Notes under the pieces: model-generated
What the model was told of the DNA's origin: nothing
Databases searched by the model: none
Seen by the model: the letters and a program-made list of their open reading frames with translations, nothing else
Shown here: positions 8,300 to 17,292 of the stretch, piece after piece
Layout: each line of letters starts with the position of its first letter
Position numbering within the stretch: the stretch's first letter is position 1
From: DASQEH01 sp038237745
GTDB lineage: Bacteria; Actinomycetota; Actinomycetes; Propionibacteriales; Nocardioidaceae
DNA: 64,000 nucleotides
Assembly (NCBI GenBank): GCA_038237745.1
Contig: JBBRYJ010000002.1
Location: 62,001-126,000 of the forward strand
Reading direction: 5' to 3'
Position numbers and translations under genes: made by a program

Positions 8300-8431
8300 T
8301 TGCTACTGCACAGACACGCGATGTGCATCCCCAGCGGATCCACAGTTTCGTCCCCAGCCGGGCGGCGGAAACTGTCGGCCCGGCCGGATAGGACATCCGT
8401 ATGAACGTCACCCAGGGAGGCGGCCGGCACC

Positions 8432-8944
8432 ATGCACTGCCCGTACTGCCGTCATAGCGATACGCGGGTCCTCGACTCAAGAGTGGCCGAGGACGGTACC
8501 TCGATCCGGCGCCGTCGCTCATGCCCGGAGTGCGAGAAGCGGTTCACCACCGTGGAGGCGATGCAGTTGACCGTCGTGAAGCGGTCGGGTGCGACCGAGG
8601 CGTTCAGCCGTGACAAGGCGGTTGCCGGAGTGCGCAAGGCGTGCAAAGGTCGGCCGGTCTCCGACGACCAGCTCGCTCTGTTGGGCTCAGAGGTCGAAGA
8701 TGCGCTCCGTGGATCGGGTTGGGCCGAGGTGCCTGCCCACGAGGTCGGACTCGCAATCCTCGGGCCGCTGCGGGACCTCGACGAGGTGGCCTACCTGCGG
8801 TTCGCGAGTGTCTACCGAGCCTTCGAGTGCGCGGGCGACTTCGAGGCGGAGATCGCGGTTCTTCGCGCCGAGCGTGCGCCGACCGCTGAGGAGCCGGGGC
8901 TGACGAAGGCACCCGCCGTTGCGGGTCAAGCCCCAGGCGGTTGA
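8432..8944 (+). CDS. nrdR: Transcriptional repressor NrdR
   Basis: The protein has 170 residues. It opens with the zinc ribbon MHCPYCRHSDTRVLDSR and CPECEKRFTT, four cysteines in CxxC pairs, followed by the ATP-cone region (VVKRSGATEAFSRDKAV). NrdR senses ATP/dATP through the cone and represses ribonucleotide reductase genes by binding paired boxes. Length and order match NrdR exactly, apart from a loose 20-residue C-terminal tail. It lies 113 bp upstream of nrdJ, the normal actinobacterial order. Candidate NrdR boxes sit in its own promoter. A small hairpin (9029-9043) lies between nrdR and the nrdJ ribosome site. Confidence 0.97.
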   Translation: MHCPYCRHSDTRVLDSRVAEDGTSIRRRRSCPECEKRFTTVEAMQLTVVKRSGATEAFSRDKAVAGVRKACKGRPVSDDQLALLGSEVEDALRGSGWAEVPAHEVGLAILGPLRDLDEVAYLRFASVYRAFECAGDFEAEIAVLRAERAPTAEEPGLTKAPAVAGQAPGG

Positions 8945-9057
8945 CCCGGCTCGCACGGCGCGCAGCGCCAAGCCGACTGAGATTGCTCGTGACATACGCA
9001 ACACCACGACCGTGATGCCAAGACGAAAGTCCCGTACGGGGACGAGGTAGGAGAGTC

Positions 9058-12000
9058 ATGACCGAGACCGAAAGCCGGCGCGGCAGCGCGACGAAGCGCG
9101 ACACCGGCAAGGGCCTGAAGATCGAGCGGATCTTCACGACCGCCGGGAAGCACCCCTACGACGCGATCACCTGGGAGCGCCGTGACGTCGTCCAGCAGAA
9201 CTGGAAGACGGGCCAGACGGTCTTCGAGCAGCGTGGCGTGGAGTTCCCTGACTTCTGGTCGGTCAACGCGTCGACGATCGTGACGACCAAGTACTTCCGC
9301 GGCGCGGTTGGCACCGACGCGCGCGAGTGGAGCCTGCGGCAGCTCGTCGACCGGGTGGTCAAGACGTACACGGCTGCGGGCAGGCAGCACGGCTACTTCG
9401 CGACCCCAGACGACGCCGAGGTCTTCGAGCACGAGCTGACCCACATGCTCGTGCACCAGGTCTTCGCCTTCAACTCACCGGTCTGGTTCAACGTAGGTAC
9501 GGCGTCCCCGCAACAAGTATCGGCTTGTCAGCCGTATGACGCCTTGGTGAGCACCCCTCAGGGTCTCGTACCGATCGGTCGGCTGGTCGAAGGCAACGCC
9601 GTCGGCACGAAGGTGTACGACGCCGAGGGCCTGACCAAGATCCTGGCCGTGAAGGCCAACGGTGTGAGGGAGGTCCTTCGGGTGCACCTCATGGCGGGCT
9701 ACACGCTCGACGTGACAGCCGACCACCTCGTGTGGAGGAGCTCCGGCGACAAGGGCTCGGGACGATTCGTCGAGGCCGGTGCCCTACGGCCCGGCGACAA
9801 GCTCGAATGGCATCGGCGCGACTCCCATGGTGAGGCGGAGATAGACCCTCGCCTGGTGGCGGAAGCGGCTCTGGCCGGCTGGCTCCAGAGCGAGCGCTTG
9901 GTCGGGCGGTACAGCGCCGGAACCAACGAGTCACCCACCATCGAAGCCATCACGGTGACTCCGTCCGAGCTTCGATGGGTGAGCGATGCTCTCGACAAGG
10001 TGTTTCCGGACGTACATCGTCATGAGCGGGCTGTCATCTCAGAGGATTCGTTGCCTGACTGCCGTCGCACACGCCTCTACGGCCGCGAAGTGTCTGAGTT
10101 TGTCGGGCGCTGGAGACTTCATCCACGTGGGGTCGACGTGGAGGTGCCCCCTGAGCTGTTCGAAGCGCCCCTTCCCGTTGTTGCTGCCTATCTCCGCAGC
10201 GTCTTTCACGCTGAAGGATCCGTGTCGGCTCGTGAGAGCTCTACCGTCGTCGAGGTCGACACGGTCGGCGAGAAGCACCTCCGGGGCATGCAGTCGCTGT
10301 TGCTCCGCTTCGGAATCTTCGCGCGGGTCGTATACAAGCGCGACTCACGTGCCCATCGCAACGGCTGCTGGACGCTCCGCATCCAGAACGCCGGCGACCG
10401 TCGGATCTTCGCCGACGAGATCGGCTTCATCGACCCCACGAAGGCTGAGTTGCTCGAACTCTCCTTCGATCTCCCCGGTCGCGGCGCGGCAGAGGTCAAG
10501 CGACTCGAAATCGACCGGATCGAACATCTCGGCGCGATGGAGGTCTACGACATCCAGACCGAGAGCGGTGAGTACCTCTCCGGCAACCTCAGGGTCCACA
10601 ACTGCTTCATTCTCGCTGTCGACGACTCGATGGACTCGATCCTCAACTGGTACAAGGAAGAAGGGTTCATCTTCAAGGGCGGCTCCGGCGCCGGTCTCAA
10701 CCTGTCGCGAATCCGCTCGAGCAAGGAGCTGCTGTCGTCCGGCGGCACGGCGTCTGGTCCGGTCTCGTTCATGCGCGGCGCCGACGCTTCTGCCGGCACC
10801 ATCAAGTCCGGCGGCGCCACCCGGCGAGCCGCCAAGATGGTCGTGCTCGACGTCGACCATCCCGACATCGAGGAGTTCATCGAGACGAAGGCGCGCGAGG
10901 AGGACAAGATCCGGGCACTTCGCGACGCCGGCTTCGACATGGACCTCGGCGGCAAGGACATCGTGTCCGTGCAGTACCAGAACGCCAACAACTCCGTACG
11001 CGTGACCGACGACTTCATGCGGGCGGTCGAGAACGGTGGCGAGTTCGGGCTGCGCGCGCGCCAGACCGGTGAGGTCATCGAGAAGATCGATGCGCGCGAC
11101 CTGTTCTGCAAGATCGCCAAGGCGGCGTGGGAGTGTGCCGACCCCGGCATCCAGTACGACGACACGATCAACGACTGGCACACCAATCCGGAGACCGGGC
11201 GGATCACCGCAAGCAACCCGTGCTCCGAGTACCTCTCGCTCGACAACTCCTCGTGCAACCTTGCGTCGCTCAACCTGCTGAAGTTCCTACGCGGCGACGA
11301 CACGTTCGACGCACCCCTGTTCGCGAGGTGTGTCGAGATGGTCATCACCGCGATGGACATCTCGATCTGCTTCGCCGACTTCCCGACGGAGAAGATCGGT
11401 GAGACGACTCGCGCATACCGGCAGCTCGGGATCGGCTACGCCAACCTGGGCGCGCTGCTGATGGCGATGGGTCTCGGATACGACTCCGACGGTGGCCGCG
11501 CGCTGGCCGCCTCGATCACGTCGCTCATGACCGGTACGTCGTACAAGCGCTCAGCCGAGCTGGCCGGCGTGGTGGGCCCCTATGACGGCTATGCCCGCAA
11601 CGCCGACGCCCACAAGCGGGTGATGCGCAAGCATGCCGCCGCCACCGACGCGATCCGCTCAGTCACGGAGAACGACCGCGATGTACGCAAGTTCGCCACA
11701 AAGGCATGGGACTCGGTGATAAGGACCGGCGAGCAGAACGGTTTCCGGAACGCGCAGGCCAGCGTGTTGGCTCCGACCGGGACCATCAGCTTCATGCTCG
11801 ACTGTGACACGACCGGAGTTGAGCCCGACTTCTCCCTGGTCAAGTTCAAGAAACTGGTGGGGGGCGGGTCGATGCAGATCGTCAACCAGACCATCCCGCG
11901 GGCGCTGAAGAAGCTTGGCTACGCGCAGGAGACGATCGAGGCGATCGTCGAGTTCATCGCCGAGCACGGACATGTCATCGACGCACCCGGGCTGAAGACG

Positions 12001-13038
12001 GAACACTACGAGGTCTTCGACACGGCGATGGGCGAGCGCGCCATCGCTCCGATGGGCCACGTCAGGATGATGGCGGCCACCCAGCCATTCGTCTCAGGTG
12101 CGATCTCCAAGACCGTGAACCTGCCCGAGAGAGCCACAGTCGAGGAGATCGAGAACGTCTACCTGCAGGGCTGGAAGCTCGGCCTCAAGGCGCTGGCGGT
12201 CTACCGCGACAACTGCAAGGTGGGGCAACCGCTGAGTGACGCGAAGGCGAAGGGCGCCGACAAGGCGTTCGTCGCTGACGATGTGGCCGAAGTGGTCAAG
12301 GTGGTCGAGCGCCCTGTCCGCAAACGGCTGCCGAAGTCGCGTCCGTCCCGGACCACCTCGTTCACGGTCGGTGGCGCCGAGGGGTACATGACGGCCGGCT
12401 CCTACCCGGACGACGGTCTGGGTGAGGTCTTTCTCAAGCTGGGAAAGCAGGGCTCGACGCTCGCCGGAGTGATGGACGCCTTCTCGATGGCGATCTCCAT
12501 CTCCCTTCAGTACGGCGTGCCACTGGAGACGTACGTCAGCAAGTTCACCAACATGAAGTTCGAGCCGGCCGGTCTCACCGACGACCCGGACATCCGCATG
12601 AGCCAGTCCATCATGGACTACATCTTCCGTCGCCTTGCGCTCGACCATCTTCCGTTCGATGCACGCGCGGCTCTGGGGATCTACACAGCCGAGGAGCGTC
12701 AGCGCCAGCTCGACACCGGCTCGTACGAGCCCATGGTCGAGTCGGATCTTCCGGAGGCCGAGTCCCTGAAGGCGTCGCAGCCGCCGAGTGCGAGTGCTCC
12801 GGCGGCGGTTGTCGCTGACGCATCAGTGGCGTCGGGAGTCTCGCCGGACGAGGCCAAGCTGGTCGAAGAAACCGCCAGGCCGGTCCCCGGCGGCGCGCAG
12901 ACCAGCGCCGAGCTGCTCGAGGTGATCAGCGGGCGTGAGGTTGACTCGCCACTATGTTTGACCTGCGGCACCAAGATGCGACCGGCTGGCAGCTGCTATG
13001 TCTGTGAGGGTTGCGGTTCGACGAGCGGCTGCAGCTGA
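9058..13038 (+). CDS. nrdJ: Vitamin B12-dependent (class II) ribonucleotide reductase with intein
   Basis: The translated product has 1326 residues; removing the intein (residues 157-515) leaves 967, the usual size of actinobacterial NrdJ. It reduces ribonucleotides to deoxyribonucleotides using adenosylcobalamin and needs no oxygen. The active-site loop NPCSE has the thiyl cysteine at residue 722, and the second redox cysteine is in SSCNL (733). The first redox cysteine is the residue directly after the intein (SA/C-FILAVDDSM). The C-terminal cysteine cluster (LCLTCGTKM, CYVCEGCGSTSGC) supplies re-reduction. A GGTAGGAG ribosome site precedes ATG 9058. The enzyme cannot work until the intein is spliced out. 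Regulation by NrdR is expected. Confidence 0.97.
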   Translation: MTETESRRGSATKRDTGKGLKIERIFTTAGKHPYDAITWERRDVVQQNWKTGQTVFEQRGVEFPDFWSVNASTIVTTKYFRGAVGTDAREWSLRQLVDRVVKTYTAAGRQHGYFATPDDAEVFEHELTHMLVHQVFAFNSPVWFNVGTASPQQVSACQPYDALVSTPQGLVPIGRLVEGNAVGTKVYDAEGLTKILAVKANGVREVLRVHLMAGYTLDVTADHLVWRSSGDKGSGRFVEAGALRPGDKLEWHRRDSHGEAEIDPRLVAEAALAGWLQSERLVGRYSAGTNESPTIEAITVTPSELRWVSDALDKVFPDVHRHERAVISEDSLPDCRRTRLYGREVSEFVGRWRLHPRGVDVEVPPELFEAPLPVVAAYLRSVFHAEGSVSARESSTVVEVDTVGEKHLRGMQSLLLRFGIFARVVYKRDSRAHRNGCWTLRIQNAGDRRIFADEIGFIDPTKAELLELSFDLPGRGAAEVKRLEIDRIEHLGAMEVYDIQTESGEYLSGNLRVHNCFILAVDDSMDSILNWYKEEGFIFKGGSGAGLNLSRIRSSKELLSSGGTASGPVSFMRGADASAGTIKSGGATRRAAKMVVLDVDHPDIEEFIETKAREEDKIRALRDAGFDMDLGGKDIVSVQYQNANNSVRVTDDFMRAVENGGEFGLRARQTGEVIEKIDARDLFCKIAKAAWECADPGIQYDDTINDWHTNPETGRITASNPCSEYLSLDNSSCNLASLNLLKFLRGDDTFDAPLFARCVEMVITAMDISICFADFPTEKIGETTRAYRQLGIGYANLGALLMAMGLGYDSDGGRALAASITSLMTGTSYKRSAELAGVVGPYDGYARNADAHKRVMRKHAAATDAIRSVTENDRDVRKFATKAWDSVIRTGEQNGFRNAQASVLAPTGTISFMLDCDTTGVEPDFSLVKFKKLVGGGSMQIVNQTIPRALKKLGYAQETIEAIVEFIAEHGHVIDAPGLKTEHYEVFDTAMGERAIAPMGHVRMMAATQPFVSGAISKTVNLPERATVEEIENVYLQGWKLGLKALAVYRDNCKVGQPLSDAKAKGADKAFVADDVAEVVKVVERPVRKRLPKSRPSRTTSFTVGGAEGYMTAGSYPDDGLGEVFLKLGKQGSTLAGVMDAFSMAISISLQYGVPLETYVSKFTNMKFEPAGLTDDPDIRMSQSIMDYIFRRLALDHLPFDARAALGIYTAEERQRQLDTGSYEPMVESDLPEAESLKASQPPSASAPAAVVADASVASGVSPDEAKLVEETARPVPGGAQTSAELLEVISGREVDSPLCLTCGTKMRPAGSCYVCEGCGSTSGCS
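9526..10602 (+). mobile_element. In-frame intein in NrdJ with LAGLIDADG-like domain
   Basis: The 359-residue insertion starts at Cys157 (CQPYDALVSTPQG, splicing block A) and ends in RVHN, with cysteine as the +1 extein residue. Block B is TADH at residues 220-223, and block F is VYDIQTESGEYLSGNL. All residues needed for splicing (Cys1, block-B His, penultimate His, terminal Asn, Cys+1) are present. The central part resembles a LAGLIDADG homing endonuclease: LAGWLQSERL (272-281) and YLRSVFHAEGSV (378-389). Both catalytic acids are Glu, and the Gly after the first is replaced by Arg, so endonuclease activity is doubtful. The reading frame is intact. Confidence 0.95.
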
Positions 13039-13107
13039 TATCGGCTGGCAGGTCTACGCTCACGTGGCGCTGACCAGCCGGGGCAGGGCGCGATAAGGGA
13101 GCGGACC

Positions 13108-14766
13108 ATGCGCGCTGAGGGACGCGGACCGGGCACCTACGCGTCCGTGGCTGAGCGGGTCGTCGCCGGCTTGATCGACGACTCGCTTCGCGAGGGGGAC
13201 CGCGTGTGGCCCAACCAACGGGTCACCGACGACCGCAAGAGCGCCGAGATCGACTTCTTTCTGGCATTACCGAGCGCCGGTTTCGTCGTACTGGAGGTCA
13301 AGGGCGGTCAAGTCAGCTACAACGGTGAGATCTGGACGCAGACGAGCCGGGACGGCACCAGCCAGCGGATCGATCCGGTGAGGCAGGCGATAGAGGGAAT
13401 GTACGGCCTGCGCGACTACATCGAGGGTGACCCCCGGTGGGGCAGCCGTGGGAGGGTGCGTTGGGCGCACGCCGTGGTGTTCCCGTTCACCGAGGTGCCA
13501 TCCGATTTCGCCATGCCGGACTGCCCTCGCTACATGGCCTTCGGGCGTGGCGACCTCGACCGCCTGGTTGAGTCGCTGGCAGGCATCGCCATGCGACAGC
13601 AGAACGCCTGCCGGGTCCCGACAGCCGACGACGCGCTCGTGGCAGCGGAAATCTTGCGCGGGCGCGGCTTTCCACAGGGCGATGTCGTAGGTGCCGCCGC
13701 GGAGCGGGATGCCCTCGCTGATCACCTTACCGAGCAGCAGGCGCTCCTCCTGGGGGTGTCAATGCTGGTTCGACGGATGGAGATCCGCGGGGGAGCAGGG
13801 TCGGGCAAGACCTGGCTTGCCCTGGAGCAGGCCCGTCGTCTCCAACGCAGCGGTGAGCGTGTCGCGCTCGTGTGTTACTCACGCGGCTTGGCCTCCTACT
13901 TCCGACGGGTGGCAAGCGGCTGGCCGCGCAGGGAGACACCCGCCTACGTGGGGACCTTCCACGGTCTCGGTACCGACTACTGGGGCGTCGCCCCTTCGCC
14001 TCAGGGGGACGCCGACAGCGAGTACTGGGAGGAGCGACTGCCCGCCGAGATGGTCAGCATCGCGCGGAGCTTCCCCGAGGGAAAGCACTTCGACGCTGTC
14101 GTGGTGGACGAGGCGCAGGACTTCGCCGATCTCTGGTGGCCTGCCGTCCTCGCTGCGCTCAAGGACGAGGAGCGAGGACGGCTGTCGATATTCAGCGATG
14201 AGGGGCAACGCGTCTTTGCCCGGTTCGGCGGCATCCCCGAGTGCCAGGCCGTGTTCGTACTGGAGCACAACCTTCGCAACACCCGGCAGATCTCGGAGAC
14301 GTTCCAGTCGCTGGCTCTGACCCGGATGCGGTCGCGCGGAGGCCTTGGCCCAGAGGTGCGGTTCGTGGCCTGCTCGTCCGACGCGGCGGTCACCACGGCC
14401 GACGACTTGGTCGACGAGCTCCTGGAGTCCGGATGGCGGCCAGAGGACATCGCGTTGCTCACGACAGGCTCGCGGCACCCCGAGCAGGCGAGTCGGCAGG
14501 AGGAAGGTCAAGACGAGTACTGGACCTCGTTCTGGGACACCGACCAGGTCTTCTACGGGCACGTCCTCGGCTTCAAGGGTCTCGAACGCCGCGTCGTGGT
14601 GCTGGCCGTCAACGACTCCTCCCCACGTGACCGGGCGAAGGAGCGCTTGTACGTCGGTCTGTCCCGCGCCCGAGACGAACTGGTGGTCTGCGCAGACCCC
14701 GGCTACCTGGCCGAGATCGGTGGTACCGAGCTCGCCGACAGGATACGGACTCAGGCCCAGCGCTGA
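13108..14766 (+). CDS. NERD nuclease-domain / superfamily 1 helicase
   Basis: The protein has 552 residues. Residues about 10-150 form a NERD (nuclease-related) domain: VWPNQRVTDDRKSAEIDFFL followed by VVLEVKGG, giving the D...ExK arrangement of restriction-like nucleases. The rest is a UvrD-like helicase: Walker A GGAGSGKT, Walker B VVVDEAQDF, an arginine-containing NLRNTRQI and the C-terminal RLYVGLSRARDELVV. It is predicted to be a cytosolic DNA- or RNA-processing enzyme; comparable NERD-helicases occur near repair and defence genes, but no role is established. AGGGAGCG precedes ATG 13108. It follows nrdJ by 69 bp, so read-through from nrdJ is possible. A hairpin follows. Confidence 0.9.
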   Translation: MRAEGRGPGTYASVAERVVAGLIDDSLREGDRVWPNQRVTDDRKSAEIDFFLALPSAGFVVLEVKGGQVSYNGEIWTQTSRDGTSQRIDPVRQAIEGMYGLRDYIEGDPRWGSRGRVRWAHAVVFPFTEVPSDFAMPDCPRYMAFGRGDLDRLVESLAGIAMRQQNACRVPTADDALVAAEILRGRGFPQGDVVGAAAERDALADHLTEQQALLLGVSMLVRRMEIRGGAGSGKTWLALEQARRLQRSGERVALVCYSRGLASYFRRVASGWPRRETPAYVGTFHGLGTDYWGVAPSPQGDADSEYWEERLPAEMVSIARSFPEGKHFDAVVVDEAQDFADLWWPAVLAALKDEERGRLSIFSDEGQRVFARFGGIPECQAVFVLEHNLRNTRQISETFQSLALTRMRSRGGLGPEVRFVACSSDAAVTTADDLVDELLESGWRPEDIALLTTGSRHPEQASRQEEGQDEYWTSFWDTDQVFYGHVLGFKGLERRVVVLAVNDSSPRDRAKERLYVGLSRARDELVVCADPGYLAEIGGTELADRIRTQAQR

Positions 14767-14800
14767 TGCGGAGCACAAGACGTCTTGCGACCACGGCCAG

Positions 14801-14827
14801 GGCACCCGTGGGTGCCTTGAGGGCACC
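14801..14827. terminator. Alternative hairpins between convergent genes
   Basis: GGCACCC-GT-GGGTGCC (14801-14816) and GGTGCC-TTGAG-GGCACC (14811-14827) are overlapping, mutually exclusive stems. They lie between the NERD-helicase and the convergent C45 peptidase gene. No T run follows, so the terminator call is moderate. A further 12-bp palindrome, CAAGACGTCTTG, lies at 14776-14787. Confidence 0.45.
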
Positions 14828-14897
14828 AAGGTAGAGGTCGGCTGCTACTGGCCGCGAGCAGGGTTTCGACCAGGTGCCAACCGGTGGCAGCCGGCGC

Positions 14898-16001
14898 TCA
14901 GTTCCAGAGCCAAGAGCAGTCGAGGTCTTTGTAGCCCGTCTCACACGCCGGTCCCTCAGACATACGGAGGCGGCCCTCCGTCAGGTCCATGACTGCACTC
15001 GCAACGGTCATCGTCTGGTCGGGAGCCGGCAGCGACAGATCCGGGTGGCGGCAGACGCTGTCGGGGGCGTTGGCGTGGTCGGTCAGTGCCGTCTCGAACA
15101 CCGACAGGTCGTGAGGATCCTCGGCGGCGGCGACGCTCCTAGAAACACACGCCAGCCGGTAACGGCTGGTCGACTGCACCATGTCTGCATAGTCCAGCCT
15201 GTCGAAGTCGGGTGAGGCGAAATGGTTGGTATGAACGAGCACCCCGCGCTCATCCAGCCCGAGCCGGTGCACCATGTTCGGCCCACCGGGACGAGCCTCG
15301 ACGTCGACGACATGCCCGCCTCGATCTGCGAGCAGGTAGTTCGCTGACGACGCCCGCGTGGACTGCTCTAGACGAACCAACGCCTCTTGCGTCGTGCTGC
15401 AGTCGAGAAGGGCACGGAGCATGACGTGGTAGGGGACCCCCGCTTCTCCCTTGTCGTCCGTGCACGCCATCGCGTTCGTCATCACGGCGAGACCGTCCGA
15501 GTTGGCGCCGAACTTCGCGAGCAGACCGGCCTCCACCACCGTAACGAACGACGGGCCGTCGTCGGGGACGACTTGGAGCACGACAACGGAGTCTCGGGCG
15601 AACGGTGCCCAGTCCCAGTTCTGCCCGGTCAGGACGCGACCCTCTGAAGACACACTGGCGAAGGCCGAACACTCCGCGGGAGCAGACAGCGCCATCGCTC
15701 CTCTGACGCGTGCCGAGTACACGATCTCCGTCCGCACGTTGATGGCCAGGATGTCAGCGAAGGAGACACCGGCACCGTCGGCGATCCCAGCCAGCTCGTC
15801 GACGTACGACGCAGCGAACCGCTCTATCGGCGGCAGGAAACGCAGGGCCTCCGACGTGGCGCGTTCCCAGTCCCACCCCGCGAGGTACTCGAACATCTGG
15901 GAGTAGGCGGTGATGGAGAGGTGCACCCGCTCACGCGCCTGGTAGCCGTACTGGCGGCCGCGCTCATGGGGAGCGCCAGCCACCGTGATCACTGGGAACA
16001 T
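14898..16001 (-). CDS. C45-type peptidase / acyltransferase (Ntn hydrolase)
   Basis: The protein has 367 residues from ATG 16001 (MFPVITVAGAPHERGRQYG); an upstream ATG at 16049 would add an unlikely extension. The pattern matches the peptidase C45 / acyl-CoA:6-aminopenicillanate acyltransferase family: HERGRQYG at the N-terminus, and AECSAFASV with Cys111 as the likely autocatalytic nucleophile, followed by TGQNWDW. Family members cleave themselves before that Cys to become active and then hydrolyse or transfer acyl groups on amides. In bacteria most are uncharacterised amidases. There is no signal peptide. It is divergent from the TY-Chap gene. The natural substrate is unknown. Confidence 0.85.
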   Translation of the reverse strand: MFPVITVAGAPHERGRQYGYQARERVHLSITAYSQMFEYLAGWDWERATSEALRFLPPIERFAASYVDELAGIADGAGVSFADILAINVRTEIVYSARVRGAMALSAPAECSAFASVSSEGRVLTGQNWDWAPFARDSVVVLQVVPDDGPSFVTVVEAGLLAKFGANSDGLAVMTNAMACTDDKGEAGVPYHVMLRALLDCSTTQEALVRLEQSTRASSANYLLADRGGHVVDVEARPGGPNMVHRLGLDERGVLVHTNHFASPDFDRLDYADMVQSTSRYRLACVSRSVAAAEDPHDLSVFETALTDHANAPDSVCRHPDLSLPAPDQTMTVASAVMDLTEGRLRMSEGPACETGYKDLDCSWLWN

Positions 16002-16305
16002 ATGTGAGCCTGTTCTCGAGAGCAGACATGGGTGCCGCGTGTTCGGCACTCCGCCATGGTCTCATCCGTTGCTAGGCGCGCCACCTCGTCTGCCAGCGGA
16101 GCACCTCACGTCGATCGGCCTGACCGCATCGCGATAGCACCGGCAACAGGCGCTGCCCAGTCGAGTCGACCACGCGGCCTCACAGGTCTCCCGCCGCCGA
16201 TCTTCGCAAAAGACGACGTGAAGCCGGACCACTGACGATAATTGACAGAGGGTAAACGATTGATCGCTGAGTGCCACATCACTGGCTGAAGGTTGAGGGG
16301 TCAGA
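16002..16305. other. Divergent intergenic region, 304 bp
   Basis: This region separates the starts of the C45 and TY-Chap genes and should hold both promoters. TTGACA at 16242-16247 points toward the TY-Chap gene, but no good -10 was found at the normal distance. No coding frame here looks like protein. Confidence 0.5.
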
Positions 16306-17292
16306 ATGCCGAGTGTCGAAAGCTGCGAGCTGGACCGGACCACCGCACAAGCCTGGGCTTTGTTCCGGAGCCGGCTGGCCGACCACGTGGCGGCTATGAG
16401 TGGTGAATCGACTCTCCAGGTCGACGTTGAGTCAAGGAGCGGCGCAGACGACGACAGGCCGGGAGTCGCTCCTTATGTACGGTTCTGCGCTTGGGGTAAC
16501 GAGCGGGTTCGCTGCGAGGTGCCGGGCAACAGCACCCTCGCCGCTCAGTTCACGCTGAGTGCGGCTGACATCGGCACGCTGGAGTCCCTCGGGTACCATG
16601 CGGCTGCCCTCGTGAGGAACCCCGATGGAGCAGATTCCAGGCCCACAGACTACGAGCTCGAGCTGGAGCGGCGGCACGCGGACCGCCTTGCCGTCATGGC
16701 TGTGAAGGTGCTGCAAGAGGTCTTCGGCGTACCCCACCCCGCGTTCCTGAGGGCGGGAAGCCTGCTCGCCCCCCTGGATCACAGCGTCTCGGGTCTTCGA
16801 CCGGCGCCCGAGCCAGACGCTGTCGCCGCCGAAGCGGTCGCTGTCGTCCCACGCGACCCAGCGCATCTGCGCGAGCTTGTCGACCTAGCGTTGACCCCGT
16901 CGTTCGGGCATCCGCCCAGGCATGACTCGGGCGGAGATGTGCCTGTGGTCAGCGGCGTTTCTCTCGTGCTGGTCTGCGTTCATCAGACGCTCCCAGTGAT
17001 CGAGCTCTTCAGCACCCTGATTCGCGACGTCGACGACAAGGCGGAGGCGGCCGAGGTCGTCGCGGGGCTCAACCGCGACATCAACATGATCAAGTTCACG
17101 CTGCAGGGCACCTCTGTGCTCGCCGCCGTCCAGCTGCCCTCCATGCCCTTCGCGCCACTGCATCTCAGAAACATGCTTGCGTACATGTCGAAGGTCGCTG
17201 ACGAAGTGGGCAACGATCTGGCTGATCGCTTCGGCGGGCAACGTGGTTTCGACACACCTGGCGCCGAAGAGACCGAGGCCGACCGCGTCTGA
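16306..17292 (+). CDS. TY-Chap / YbjN-like peptide-binding chaperone-type protein
   Basis: The protein has 328 residues. Two related halves are visible: residues about 10-145 (WALFRSRLADHVAAM ... PYVRFCAWG ... FGVPHPAFLRAG) and residues about 185-310 (DVPVVSGVSLVLVCV ... VVAGLNRDINMIKFTLQG ... PFAPLHLRNML). Both match the actinobacterial T3SS/CesT- and YbjN-like chaperone folds known as TY-Chap. These domains are proposed to bind peptides, and comparative genomics places some of them in conflict (defence) operons with VWA proteins. A VWA gene follows here after a 663-bp gap. GAGGGG precedes ATG 16306. Molecular function is not established. Confidence 0.75.
   Translation: MPSVESCELDRTTAQAWALFRSRLADHVAAMSGESTLQVDVESRSGADDDRPGVAPYVRFCAWGNERVRCEVPGNSTLAAQFTLSAADIGTLESLGYHAAALVRNPDGADSRPTDYELELERRHADRLAVMAVKVLQEVFGVPHPAFLRAGSLLAPLDHSVSGLRPAPEPDAVAAEAVAVVPRDPAHLRELVDLALTPSFGHPPRHDSGGDVPVVSGVSLVLVCVHQTLPVIELFSTLIRDVDDKAEAAEVVAGLNRDINMIKFTLQGTSVLAAVQLPSMPFAPLHLRNMLAYMSKVADEVGNDLADRFGGQRGFDTPGAEETEADRV

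Noticed and set aside
9986..11005. Second long plus-strand frame inside nrdJ
   Set aside because: It is a shifted frame of the intein and RNR coding sequence; its product is Ser/Arg-rich and the nrdJ frame is uninterrupted.
15387..15906. Plus-strand frames opposite the C45 peptidase
   Set aside because: They are shadows of the minus-strand gene, which has an intact nucleophile motif and family pattern.
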